The notes: generated from the sequence alone by a model not told the origin. DNA of 39,323 nucleotides from an uncultured Mucispirillum sp. (GCA_944324495.1 CALUWN010000017.1:1-39323), one strand, 5' to 3'. Shown: positions 27,604 through 34,900, numbered from the stretch's first letter. Numbers and translations: made by a program.

Positions 27604-27634
27604 TCTTGAAAATTTTTGTATAATAGTATTTAAT
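27604..27634 (+). promoter_or_regulatory. Promoter of tandem copy 2
   Basis: TTGAAA (27606-27611), 17-bp spacer and TTTAAT (27629-27634), with a TATAAT inside the spacer (27619-27624). The same 31-nt sequence, with few changes, lies upstream of hemL at 30733-30763, which supports it as a real promoter. Confidence 0.6.
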
Positions 27635-27663
27635 ATACTGTAACACACTACAAAAGGGTAAAG

Positions 27664-28923
27664 ATGACATTACAAGACTATTCTAAATTAGAAATTAATC
27701 TTCCAAAAGTTATGCTAAATTTTACACTATCAGTGTATTTTTACTGTTTAGCTATGTTTAACAGCATAACATTTGCCCATTATTTTGCAGATTATAAAAT
27801 AGCTGATATCTTTTCTATTGAGATGGCAGCAGCTTTTCCTGTAATATTATTAGCAACAATTTTTATTATTAAAAATATATATAATTTATATCATACTATT
27901 AAATGTACTTCATTATACATATTTTTAGCTTCAATTTTATTTGTCCTTATTTCTAGTGTTTTTTCTTTATTTTTGAGTATGATTGTAAGCTTATCATATG
28001 CTGTATATACTTTATCCTTATTAATTATATATGGCAGAAGACATGAAAGTTTTATTAATAAATACCAAAATATGATTAAGCATGATAAATATGTGGCAAA
28101 TTTTTATATTAATTTTACTATATTTTTGTTTTATTTTTTATTTTTAGCCATGCTTGTGTTTTTTGCTTTTTATTCAAACAGTATTGATAAAACCGATTAT
28201 TTAACATATGTATTTCTACCAATTTTACTTTTTATATTTGTTTTAAGCCTTTATTATGTATTTCTTTTTAATGTAAGGTATGTATATATTTTATGCCCGT
28301 TAAGTAAATATGGAAGCATACCACTAACTAATATTACATCTAAATTTAATAAAATAAATATAGATAATGATGAATTGCAGCAGTGGTTTCAGCGTAATAT
28401 TGGTAGCTATCTTAATAATGTCTTATTAGATATAGATGATAAAATGATAATTTTTGGAAATACTGCATTAAAAATTAATCAGCAAAAAGAACAAAATATG
28501 GCATATAATCTGGAAAATTCATTAAAACTTACAGATAAACTTATAGAAAGTACTGTTTACGCACAAGCAGATATAACAAACATATTATGTGATATGAAAT
28601 TATATATGGAAAAAATCAATATATTACATATCAATATATTACATGAGGATAAATATAGTAAATATATAACTAAAATAAACCAAAGGTATATACCATATAT
28701 AGAATATTTAGTGAAAACGTATCTTAAAAATATAAAATTAGAGGATGAAAGCATAGCTAATATTCAAGAAAAAATAATATTATCCCTTAATAGTATATCG
28801 GAAGTGTTTAAATTAATATATGAAAGCGATGTGGAATATATGAAATTTAATATAGAAAACGAAATAGAAGCTATGGAGCTTTTAATTAGGCAAAAAGGAT
28901 ATGTAAAAGATGAGAATAAATAA
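27664..28923 (+). CDS. XpaC-like membrane protein, tandem copy 2
   Basis: A 419-residue paralogue of the preceding gene. The N-termini run parallel (DYSKLEINLPKVMLNFTLSV against DYSKIEINISKVTMNFMLSV), as do the hinge YVYILCPLSKYGSIPLTNIT and the end IENEIEAMELLIRQKG. About six membrane segments lie in residues ~20-205; the rest is a helical cytoplasmic domain with the Y-I-P-Y-(I/V)-E-Y-L-V motif. GGGTAAAG lies before ATG 27664. A separate promoter and a preceding hairpin suggest that it is expressed independently of copy 1. Function is unknown; the XpaC resemblance is restricted to the C-terminal part. A duplication followed by divergence mainly in the membrane region is the likely history. 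Confidence 0.65.
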   Translation: MTLQDYSKLEINLPKVMLNFTLSVYFYCLAMFNSITFAHYFADYKIADIFSIEMAAAFPVILLATIFIIKNIYNLYHTIKCTSLYIFLASILFVLISSVFSLFLSMIVSLSYAVYTLSLLIIYGRRHESFINKYQNMIKHDKYVANFYINFTIFLFYFLFLAMLVFFAFYSNSIDKTDYLTYVFLPILLFIFVLSLYYVFLFNVRYVYILCPLSKYGSIPLTNITSKFNKINIDNDELQQWFQRNIGSYLNNVLLDIDDKMIIFGNTALKINQQKEQNMAYNLENSLKLTDKLIESTVYAQADITNILCDMKLYMEKINILHINILHEDKYSKYITKINQRYIPYIEYLVKTYLKNIKLEDESIANIQEKIILSLNSISEVFKLIYESDVEYMKFNIENEIEAMELLIRQKGYVKDENK

Positions 28924-29025
28924 TAAATTTTAAATCTTATATAAAGCGTTTTTGTTTTGCTAGATGTTGTATTTAACTTAATAATGGGTGAAAAAACTAA
29001 GCAGTAAACTCTTAAAAACGTGTAA

Positions 29026-29054
29026 TTGATACAGCAAAGAGAGTAGTATATAAG
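29026..29054 (+). promoter_or_regulatory. Promoter of the 29097 secreted-protein gene
   Basis: TTGATA (29026-29031), 17-bp spacer, TATAAG (29049-29054). The AT-rich leader contains the palindrome-like ATATTAAATATTTAATAT just before the ribosome site. Confidence 0.55.
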
Positions 29055-29096
29055 GAAATATTAAATATTTAATATATAAATTTAAGGAAAGGTAAT

Positions 29097-30689
29097 ATGA
29101 AGAAATTTTTAATTTTAATGTTTATTTTTTTAGGTGTTTTTTATAGTTTTGCTCAAGAAGAGTATGGAGAATATGATGAGTATTCAGAAGGAGATTATGA
29201 TGCCTTTAAAGATACTTACAGCTGGAATTATGGCCCTTATGCTTTACGCTTTACTATAATGGCTGATTTTAACGGCCATGAAGAATTATCAGAAACAATT
29301 ATAGATGGAGATGTTATTGAAGACTATACTGCTAAATATTTTGCTGAATATATGGCGTTGCAAAATAATTTAATCAAAAAGTTTCAAGCACCTGATTTAT
29401 CAAGCAGTATATTTACAGAAGGTGGCTTTAAATATAACCCTTCAAATAAAATACCACTTTCATGTTCTGATAAAATTTTAGATGGTAAAATATCTAATAT
29501 GTATTACTATTCAATAACATCAAAAATGGTTGGTAAAGCTCTCAAAAATGCTGTCATAGGAAAAATTAAAGATGATATTCGCAGTTTTAGATATTCTCCA
29601 CATTCTGAAATATATGGAATGTATTTGGTTGTATTAAATCTTATGCTTAATGGTTTATATGATTATGAAAGTGCATCATCAGGGGCACGAGCTTTTACGA
29701 GTAGTGAAAAAAACAATGATGATATTCTTGCAGAGATTACAAGTGATAATCAAACAGCTAATAAATTAAAAAAACTGATGCATCTTTTAGATACATTTGA
29801 TATGGGTCAAAAAACAATTGTAGATTTTTATGAAGAAGCAAAAAAGGCAGATGTTTTAGATTTAATTTTATATAATCAAGGATATTTTGATATATATAAT
29901 GATGAAGTTTATGACTGGGTAGAAATTACTCAGGTAAATAATCAAGCTGTTTTAAATATTTATGAAAAAAACTATATATCAGATTATGATAGTTTGAATT
30001 ATTTATACCCGCGTTTTTATAAACAGGATAATGTGTCATATGATAACAGTAAATATCCTAAACAACACTGTACAAATAATGTTTATAATGGTCTTTTATT
30101 TATTTTTCCATTTGATGGTGTAACTTATATTATTAATACTGATGAGAAAATGAATTTAAAGAAAATAGAAGTAAGAAGCCCAGTTCTTTTTAATACAGAT
30201 TATGCAGTTAAATATACGGCTGATTTCCCAGATACAAAGGAAGGGAATAAGCTGTCAGCTCTACATAGGGTATCAAATATGGGTACTTTTTCTTATAAAG
30301 ATAATATAGTATACAGCATGAAAGATAAGAAAGTGAACAAAGATGTTATAGATAAAATAATTAATTATGCACTAGAATATAAGTATGGCTGGAAGTGTGA
30401 TGAAATAGACCCTAATGATGAAGAAAGAAGGGAAGATGCGTTATATCGCAGTATAGTATGCAGTGACAGGCTTCTGCTTACTCTTTCAGCTTATTATGAT
30501 AGAATAGCAAAGTTGCAGGATTATGTTTCAGATGTTTCTTATTATTTTGATAATCCAATATATTCATGTATTGAAAAAACAGACAGTTATAGCGGCACAG
30601 TAAACTGTATGGCAAAGCATATTAAGTCGTTAGAAAGCACACTGGATAATAACACTTTAAATGTGTTTAAGCCTTATGAAGAAGAATAA
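29097..30689 (+). CDS. Secreted/periplasmic protein, paralogue of the gene at 18255
   Basis: A 530-residue protein with signal peptide MKKFLILMFIFLGVFYSFA, cleaved before QEEY, then a Tyr/Glu/Asp-rich stretch. AAGGAAAGG precedes ATG 29097. Shared blocks with the 650-residue protein at 18255, in the same order: N-G-L-Y-(D/E)-Y-E-S, the L-x-x-L-L/N helix followed by L-(I/F)-x-(Y/E)-x-x-G-Y-(F/L)-D, and a Y-P-(R/F) strand block followed by an F-P-(F/L)-x-x-x-(V/T)-Y-(I/V)-I motif. It has several Cys (for example in CTNNVYNG, YGWKCDEIDP and YSCIEKT), suggesting disulphides after export. The calcium-loop-like segment of the paralogue is not obvious here. No known family was recognised. Confidence 0.78.
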   Translation: MKKFLILMFIFLGVFYSFAQEEYGEYDEYSEGDYDAFKDTYSWNYGPYALRFTIMADFNGHEELSETIIDGDVIEDYTAKYFAEYMALQNNLIKKFQAPDLSSSIFTEGGFKYNPSNKIPLSCSDKILDGKISNMYYYSITSKMVGKALKNAVIGKIKDDIRSFRYSPHSEIYGMYLVVLNLMLNGLYDYESASSGARAFTSSEKNNDDILAEITSDNQTANKLKKLMHLLDTFDMGQKTIVDFYEEAKKADVLDLILYNQGYFDIYNDEVYDWVEITQVNNQAVLNIYEKNYISDYDSLNYLYPRFYKQDNVSYDNSKYPKQHCTNNVYNGLLFIFPFDGVTYIINTDEKMNLKKIEVRSPVLFNTDYAVKYTADFPDTKEGNKLSALHRVSNMGTFSYKDNIVYSMKDKKVNKDVIDKIINYALEYKYGWKCDEIDPNDEERREDALYRSIVCSDRLLLTLSAYYDRIAKLQDYVSDVSYYFDNPIYSCIEKTDSYSGTVNCMAKHIKSLESTLDNNTLNVFKPYEEE

Positions 30690-30732
30690 AGATTAAGAAA
30701 GTATGTAATATAATAAAATACTATAAATCTCA

Positions 30733-30763
30733 TCTTGAAAAATTTGTTATAATAGTATTTAAT
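30733..30763 (+). promoter_or_regulatory. Promoter of hemL
   Basis: TTGAAA (30735-30740), 17-bp spacer and TTTAAT (30758-30763) with an embedded TATAAT (30748-30753). It is the near-twin of 27604-27634, and both end ATAATAGTATTTAAT. Confidence 0.6.
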
Positions 30764-30795
30764 GTGTTTATTCTGAAATAATTTTGGAGATAATT

Positions 30796-32061
30796 ATGAG
30801 TTATTTTGATGAAGCTAAAAAATATATCCCTGGTGGTGTAAACAGCCCTGTTAGAGCATTTGGCTCTGTTGGTGGCGAGCCATTTTTTGTATCAAAAGGA
30901 AAGGGCAGCCATATTTGGGATACTGATAATAATGAATATATAGATTATGTATGCTCATGGGGCCCTATGATATTAGGTCACTGTGATAAAGATGTAAATG
31001 AGGCAGTTATAAAAGCAGTTGAAAACGGTACAAGCTTTGGAGCACCAACTGTTTTAGAAACAGAGCTGGCAGAGAAAATAGTAGAGCTTATGCCATCTAT
31101 TGAAAAAGTAAGAATGGTATCTTCAGGCACGGAAGCTGTAATGAGTGCTTTACGCCTTGCAAGAGGATATACAAAACGCGATAAAATTATTAAATTTGAA
31201 GGCTGCTATCATGGTCATTCTGATTTTATGCTTGTAAAAGCAGGAAGCGGTTTGCTTACTTTTGGGGAAACATCATCTCCCGGTGTTCCACAAGATGCAG
31301 CAAAAAATACAATAATAGCACAATATAACGATTTAGAAAATGTGGCAGAAATATTTAAGCAAAATAAAAATGAAATAGCTTGTTTAATAGTTGAGCCAGT
31401 GGCAGCTAATATGGGTGTTGTGCTTCCTAAACCGGGCTTTTTAGAAGGTTTAAGAAAATTATGTGATGAAAATGGTGCATTATTAATATTTGATGAAGTT
31501 ATAACTGGTTTTAGGCTTTCAGCAGGTGGAGCACAAAAATATTTTGGCATTAACCCAGATATTACTACTATGGGTAAAATTATTGGTGGTGGTATGCCTG
31601 TTGGTGCATACGGTGGCAGAAGCGATATTATGGATATGGTATCTCCTGCTGGCCCTGTATATCAAGCAGGTACATTATCAGGTAACCCACTTGCTATGAC
31701 AGCAGGTCTTAAAACATTAGAAAAATTATCATCTAATGGTTTTTATGAAAAATTAAAAGAAAAATCAGATGCGTTATGGGAAGGTTTTAGGCAAAACTCT
31801 AAATCATTAGGGTTAAACTATGCTTTTAATACAATAGAATCACTTTCATGCACATTTTTTACAGAAGGAAAAGTGGAAAGCTATGCAGAAGCTGTAAAAA
31901 GTGATACTAAAAAATATGCAAAATTTTTCCATAATATGTTAAAACGTGGTATATCTTTAGCACCTGCTCAGTTTGAAGCTATGTTTGTTTCAAGCGTGCA
32001 TACAGATGATGATATTGAAAAAACAATAAAAGCTCACTATGAATCATTAAAAGAGTTGTAA
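30796..32061 (+). CDS. hemL: Glutamate-1-semialdehyde 2,1-aminomutase
   Basis: This 421-residue PLP enzyme turns glutamate-1-semialdehyde into 5-aminolevulinate, the C5 entry to haem, sirohaem and cobalamin. Family signatures are [13 protein letters not shown] at the N-terminus, [16 protein letters not shown], the D-E-V-I-T-G-F-R segment, the PLP lysine Lys261 in [18 protein letters not shown], and [14 protein letters not shown] 30796 is chosen because TTTGGAG sits 7-13 bases upstream; an in-frame TTG four codons earlier overlaps that site. It is followed 1 bp later by an AtpZ-type gene, so it probably leads the F0 accessory genes in one transcript. Confidence 0.97.
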   Translation: MSYFDEAKKYIPGGVNSPVRAFGSVGGEPFFVSKGKGSHIWDTDNNEYIDYVCSWGPMILGHCDKDVNEAVIKAVENGTSFGAPTVLETELAEKIVELMPSIEKVRMVSSGTEAVMSALRLARGYTKRDKIIKFEGCYHGHSDFMLVKAGSGLLTFGETSSPGVPQDAAKNTIIAQYNDLENVAEIFKQNKNEIACLIVEPVAANMGVVLPKPGFLEGLRKLCDENGALLIFDEVITGFRLSAGGAQKYFGINPDITTMGKIIGGGMPVGAYGGRSDIMDMVSPAGPVYQAGTLSGNPLAMTAGLKTLEKLSSNGFYEKLKEKSDALWEGFRQNSKSLGLNYAFNTIESLSCTFFTEGKVESYAEAVKSDTKKYAKFFHNMLKRGISLAPAQFEAMFVSSVHTDDDIEKTIKAHYESLKEL

Positions 32062-32062
32062 T

Positions 32063-32335
32063 ATGGATGAAGATAAAGAAAAAGAACGGCTTGAACGCAA
32101 AAAGACGTATAACGAACTTTTTAATGCTGCCACAGTTGGTATGGCATTAGTTTCTGGTGTAATAGTTGGGGGTGCTATCGGTTATTTTTTAGATAAATGG
32201 CTTGGCACATCCCCATGGCTTTTATTTATCTTTATAGTTTTTGGTTTTATTGCTGGTGTGAAGAATGTCCTTTATTATATAAAAAAAGCAGGTATAGAAC
32301 TAGAAAGCTTAAAAGATGATAAAAATAAAAAATAG
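32063..32335 (+). CDS. AtpZ/AtpI-family F0F1 assembly protein
   Basis: A 90-residue protein with a charged N-terminus (MDEDKEKERLERKKTY) and two membrane segments around GVIVGGAIGYFLDKWLG and SPWLLFIFIVFGFIAGVKN. G-x-x-x-G-x-x-x-D and the W-x-x-x-x-x-x-x-G-x-x-x-G pattern match the ATPase_gene1 family (AtpZ/AtpI-like) that helps assemble the c-ring or F0. It begins 1 bp after the hemL stop and precedes atpI and atpB, consistent with an F0 role. The charged tail ends in ESLKDDKNKK. Confidence 0.8.
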   Translation: MDEDKEKERLERKKTYNELFNAATVGMALVSGVIVGGAIGYFLDKWLGTSPWLLFIFIVFGFIAGVKNVLYYIKKAGIELESLKDDKNKK

Positions 32336-32420
32336 ATAAATTATTATACATAAAGTATTATATTTACTTATTTATTGATATTTTTAAAAAATATATCTTT
32401 AATAGGTATTAAGAAAATAC

Positions 32421-32447
32421 TTGCTAAAAATAAATATATGATATAAT
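32421..32447 (+). promoter_or_regulatory. Possible promoter before atpI
   Basis: An extended -10 TGATATAAT (32439-32447) with a weak TTGCTA (32421-32426) 15 bp upstream. The start site would fall only a few bases before the atpI ribosome site, so its use is doubtful; read-through from hemL is the alternative. Confidence 0.3.
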
Positions 32448-32460
32448 ATGAAAGGGTATT

Positions 32461-32832
32461 ATGGTAAGGCGCTTTAAAAGCACACTTTTAATTGAATTTG
32501 CATTATTGGTTTTAGGCTATGCAGCATTTTTATTGTTTGTAGATTTTGCATATGCCAACGCTTTTTTAGGTGGTTTTATTATAATTTGTATTGATTTATT
32601 ATTTTTAGCTCGCTATCTAAATAATGCATTTAGGAATTCGTCAGCAGCTGGCTTTTTAATGCAAAGTATATTTAGGTGGTTTTTTATTGCTGTTTGTATA
32701 TATATAGCTCTTGTTAAGCTTGATATGTACAAATGGTCATTTGCTGTGGGTATAATACTTCCATTTTTTGGGGTTTTTATTACTGGAATATATCAAATCT
32801 TTCGGGGGAAAGAAGATGGAACATCCTCTTAA
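32461..32832 (+). CDS. atpI: ATP synthase I-type protein
   Basis: A 123-residue protein with four hydrophobic segments, the size and layout of the ATP synthase I family. R-x-(Y/F)-(L)-x-N followed by a loop and then R-W-F-F-I-A in the third segment fits the family. It is thought to aid c-ring assembly with AtpZ. GAAAGGG precedes ATG 32461. Its 3' end overlaps the atpB start by 17 bp, an arrangement common for F0 genes. Confidence 0.8.
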   Translation: MVRRFKSTLLIEFALLVLGYAAFLLFVDFAYANAFLGGFIIICIDLLFLARYLNNAFRNSSAAGFLMQSIFRWFFIAVCIYIALVKLDMYKWSFAVGIILPFFGVFITGIYQIFRGKEDGTSS

Positions 32833-33487
32833 TTTAACATCGTTTTTACCAGCTAGTATTCAGCATCATTATTTACATGTTATTATGTTGCTTGTAGCTG
32901 TTTTAATTATTTTCATTATGGGTTTATATGCTCGTACACTGCGTAGCGAAGTGCCAGGCAAAGCACAAAACTTTTTTGAAGTTTTAGTTGGTGGCGTTAG
33001 TAATTTAGCAGTGGATGTTATGGGTAAAGAGGGTAAAGCTTATATACCTGTTGTTTTTGGCATTGGTTTATATGTAGCAGTATCAAACCTTATGGCTTTA
33101 ATTCCGGGTCTTATACCACCAACAAGTAATATGAATACAACAGCAGCACCTGCTATATTTGTATTTTTATTATACAACTTCATCGGTATTAAAAAACACG
33201 GTGCACGTTACATTAAGCACTTTTTAGGACCTTTAGCATGGCTTGCTCCGTTTATGTTAATTATAGAGTTTATAAGCCACTTAGCAAGACCACTTTCTCT
33301 TACAATGCGACTTTTTGGTAACATCGCAGGTGAAGATTTAGTTGTTGTTATATTATTTATGCTTGTACCAATTATAGTACCACTGCCAATGTTTTTCTTA
33401 ATGATATTTACAAGTGTACTGCAAGCATTTGTATTTATGATGTTGACTATGGTGTATATAGCTGGTGCTTTAGAAGAAGCCCACTAA
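32816..33487 (+). CDS. atpB: ATP synthase F0 subunit a
   Basis: A 224-residue membrane subunit that forms the ion half-channels against the c-ring. The essential arginine is Arg165 in SLTMRLFGNIAGEDLV; other marks are the N-terminal H-x-x-x-x-x-L segment and the closing FVFMMLTMVYIAGALEE. ATG 32816 follows GGGGGAAAG; an earlier in-frame ATG at 32768 lies within atpI and lacks a ribosome site. It is followed not by atpE directly but by 960 bp of repeats and a decayed gene. The F1 and b/delta genes are absent from this window, so the operon is split. Confidence 0.97.
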   Translation: MEHPLNLTSFLPASIQHHYLHVIMLLVAVLIIFIMGLYARTLRSEVPGKAQNFFEVLVGGVSNLAVDVMGKEGKAYIPVVFGIGLYVAVSNLMALIPGLIPPTSNMNTTAAPAIFVFLLYNFIGIKKHGARYIKHFLGPLAWLAPFMLIIEFISHLARPLSLTMRLFGNIAGEDLVVVILFMLVPIIVPLPMFFLMIFTSVLQAFVFMMLTMVYIAGALEEAH

Positions 33488-33488
33488 A

Positions 33489-33621
33489 ATTAACTATCTT
33501 TTAATTTTATACTGTGTTGGATAGTTTCAAAACTTGGTCATTTACTACTATGTAAACTCCCTGCGTTTTAAAACTATCCGCCTTGTCTAAAATTAAAATC
33601 TTAGTTAATTTGCGATGTTTG
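33489..33621 (+). repeat. Hairpin cassette 1 after atpB
   Basis: Outer arms 33489-33509 and 33588-33609 and inner arms 33519-33533 and 33565-33579 are near-perfect inverted repeats closing a 31-nt loop (33534-33564) that ends ACTATGTAAACTCCCTGC. After the inner stem comes TGTCTAAA, then AAAATC, then TTAATTTGCGATGTTTG. The loop and the tail recur in cassette 2 at 33950, but the arms do not. It may also serve as the atpB terminator or an mRNA processing site. Confidence 0.75.
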
Positions 33622-33685
33622 GTATAGCGTTTGAAAAATATATGTTATTTTAGTATAATCACTAGCTATATTTATCATTCGTATA

Positions 33686-33776
33686 TAAAGCCAGTTATTG
33701 TGGCTTATTATAAATTTAAAAACTAGCGTTTTATTTACGCTTAAAATATTAATTAATTTTTTTGGAGGACTTTTAA
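33686..33776 (+). promoter_or_regulatory. Duplicated atpE-type leader, copy A
   Basis: This leader matches 34358-34447 closely. It contains a hairpin AAGCCA-gttattg-TGGCTT, then TATAAATTT, then AACTAGCGTTTTATTTACGC (4-bp hairpin AGCG/CGCT), an AT run and TTTGGAGGACTTTT before ATG 33777. It drives a broken reading frame here. Confidence 0.75.
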
Positions 33777-33977
33777 ATGAAAAAAGTTATCGGATTTTTA
33801 TCACTCTTCATTATTATTGGTCTACCAGTATTCTCTTAAGAATCAACTGTAGTTACTGGTAAAGTAATGACTGAAAACTCAACAGCTATGGAAAAAGTTA
33901 TTGATGCTCAGTAAAAAGACCAGAAAGCAACTGTAGAAGTTGCTGCAGAGTTGAAAAGTAAAAGAGCTCAGGTCTAA
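33777..33977 (+). pseudogene. Small secreted-protein gene with two in-frame TAA codons
   Basis: With a perfect GGAGG and the atpE-type leader, the frame starts MKKVIGFLSLFIIIGLPVFS, a good signal peptide, then meets TAA at 33837-33839. The same frame continues with protein-like codons (ESTVVTGKVMTENSTAMEKV), meets TAA again at 33912-33914, continues KDQKATVEVAAELKSKRAQV and ends at TAA 33975-33977. Both inner stops are one C-to-T change from CAA (Gln). The 66-codon frame is otherwise intact, with no frameshift. It is not subunit c. Most likely a recently inactivated small periplasmic protein; I cannot name the family. Its 3' end forms one arm of hairpin cassette 2. Confidence 0.6.
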
Positions 33978-34054
33978 ACTATTATGTAAACTCCCTTCGC
34001 TCTCTTACTTTTCGACGTGTCTAAAGAAAAAATCCACGCTAATTTGCGGTGTTT
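33950..34054 (+). repeat. Hairpin cassette 2
   Basis: The left arm GTTGAAAAGTAAAAGAGC (33950-33967) is the end of the broken gene; the right arm GCTCTCTTACTTTTCGAC (33999-34016) pairs with it (16 of 18). The loop 33968-33998 is 31 nt and ends ACTATTATGTAAACTCCCTTC, nearly the loop of cassette 1. Downstream come TGTCTAAA, AAAAATC and CTAATTTGCGGTGTTTG, as in cassette 1. Confidence 0.75.
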
Positions 34055-34326
34055 GAATTTATTAAGACTAAACTAATTAAATTTTTATTTTTAATTCCGT
34101 CCGTGGAATTAAAAAAACGCACTCAGTCGCAGTAAATGCTCCCTGAGTTTACTAAAGCAAGCCTATCCATAGGCTTGAGAAGCTAATTTGCGGTGTTTGA
34201 ATTTATTAAGACTAAACTAATTAAATTTTTATTTTTAATTCCGTCCGTGGAATTAAAAAAACGCACTCAGTGGCAGTAAATGCTCCCTAGAGTTTACTAA
34301 AGCAAGCCTATCCATAGGCTTGAGAA
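34038..34326 (+). repeat. 144/145-bp tandem repeat upstream of atpE
   Basis: Two units, 34038-34181 and 34182-34326, differ by one substitution (CAGTCGC/CAGTGGC) and one inserted base (CCCTGAG/CCCTAGAG). A third, partial unit starts at 34327 (GCTAATTTGTGATG). Each unit holds AGTAAA-TGCTCCCTGAG-TTTACT, the hairpin AAGCCTAT-cc-ATAGGCTT, and ATTCC-gtccgt-GGAAT. The GTAAA...CTCCCT core and the TAATTTGCGGTGTTTG tail relate them to the two hairpin cassettes upstream. Confidence 0.9.
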
Positions 34327-34357
34327 GCTAATTTGTGATGTTTTAAATATTAAAAAT

Positions 34358-34447
34358 ATAAAGGCTTTCATAGGGCCTTATATAAATTTGATAACTAGCG
34401 TTTTATTTACGCTTAAAATATTTTTTATTTTTTTGGAGGACTTTTCA
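34358..34447 (+). promoter_or_regulatory. atpE leader, copy B
   Basis: Hairpin AAGGCT-ttcatag-GGCCTT, TATAAATTT, AACTAGCGTTTTATTTACGC, an AT run and TTTGGAGGACTTTTC before ATG 34448. The strong GGAGG suits the high c-subunit output needed for a multimeric ring. Compared with copy A, the first stem has changed on both sides while keeping its pairing. Confidence 0.7.
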
Positions 34448-34750
34448 ATGAAAAAAGTTATCTTAACTACTTTAATTGCATTAATTGCAGTTCCTGCTTT
34501 TGCAGCTACAAATGCTGATGCTACTTCTGCTTGGGCATTATTTGTTGGTGCTGGTCTTGCTATCGGTCTTGCTGGTCTTGGTGCTGGTGTTGGTATGGGT
34601 AGTGCTATCAGAGGCGGTCTTGAAGGTATTTCTCGTAACCCTGGCGTAGCTGGTAAAATCTTCACTTACTTACTTGTTGGTGTAGCTCTTATTGAATCTA
34701 TCGCTATTTACGGTTTAGTTGTATCTCTTATTCTTCTTTTCGTTAAATAA
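34448..34750 (+). CDS. atpE: ATP synthase F0 subunit c
   Basis: A 100-residue proteolipid with an N-terminal leader MKKVILTTLIALIAVPAFA, which looks like a cleavable signal and makes it longer than the usual ~80 residues. Helix 1 carries the Gly-rich GLAGLGAGVGMG, the loop is RNPG, and helix 2 holds the ion-binding Glu83 in ALIESIAIYGLVV. The E-S and Y positions echo Na+-type rings, but the helix-1 Gln that ligates sodium in Ilyobacter (GVGQG) is Met here (GVGMG), so protons are the likelier ion. ATG 34448 follows TTTGGAGGA. It is separated from atpB by an unusual 960-bp repeat region. Confidence 0.97.
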   Translation: MKKVILTTLIALIAVPAFAATNADATSAWALFVGAGLAIGLAGLGAGVGMGSAIRGGLEGISRNPGVAGKIFTYLLVGVALIESIAIYGLVVSLILLFVK

Positions 34751-34776
34751 TAAGTTTATAAGATATCAACATATAT

Positions 34777-34806
34777 AAAGCGAAGCATACTGCTTCGCTT
34801 TTATTT
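34777..34806 (+). terminator. Terminator after atpE
   Basis: AAAGCGAAGCA (34777-34787) and TGCTTCGCTTT (34791-34801) form an 11-bp perfect stem with a 3-nt loop, followed by TATTTTAT. Confidence 0.85.
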
Positions 34807-34900
34807 TATAAAAGTAAACCATATATACGATTATACTGTTTAAAAAGCACATAAATTTTAAATGCATACTTATTAAGGTATATATAAATAAGAGGGTAAT

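Noticed and set aside
33777-33977. Reassigned TAA codon or programmed read-through
   Set aside because: All neighbouring genes use TAA as an ordinary stop, and the locus sits among repeats, so gene decay is the simpler reading.
34038-34357. CRISPR-like repeat array
   Set aside because: Units are 144/145 bp and nearly identical throughout, without short repeats alternating with unique spacers; no cas genes nearby.
34378-34665. Minus-strand frame opposite atpE
   Set aside because: Ala/Pro-rich shadow of the Gly/Ala-rich c-subunit coding sequence.
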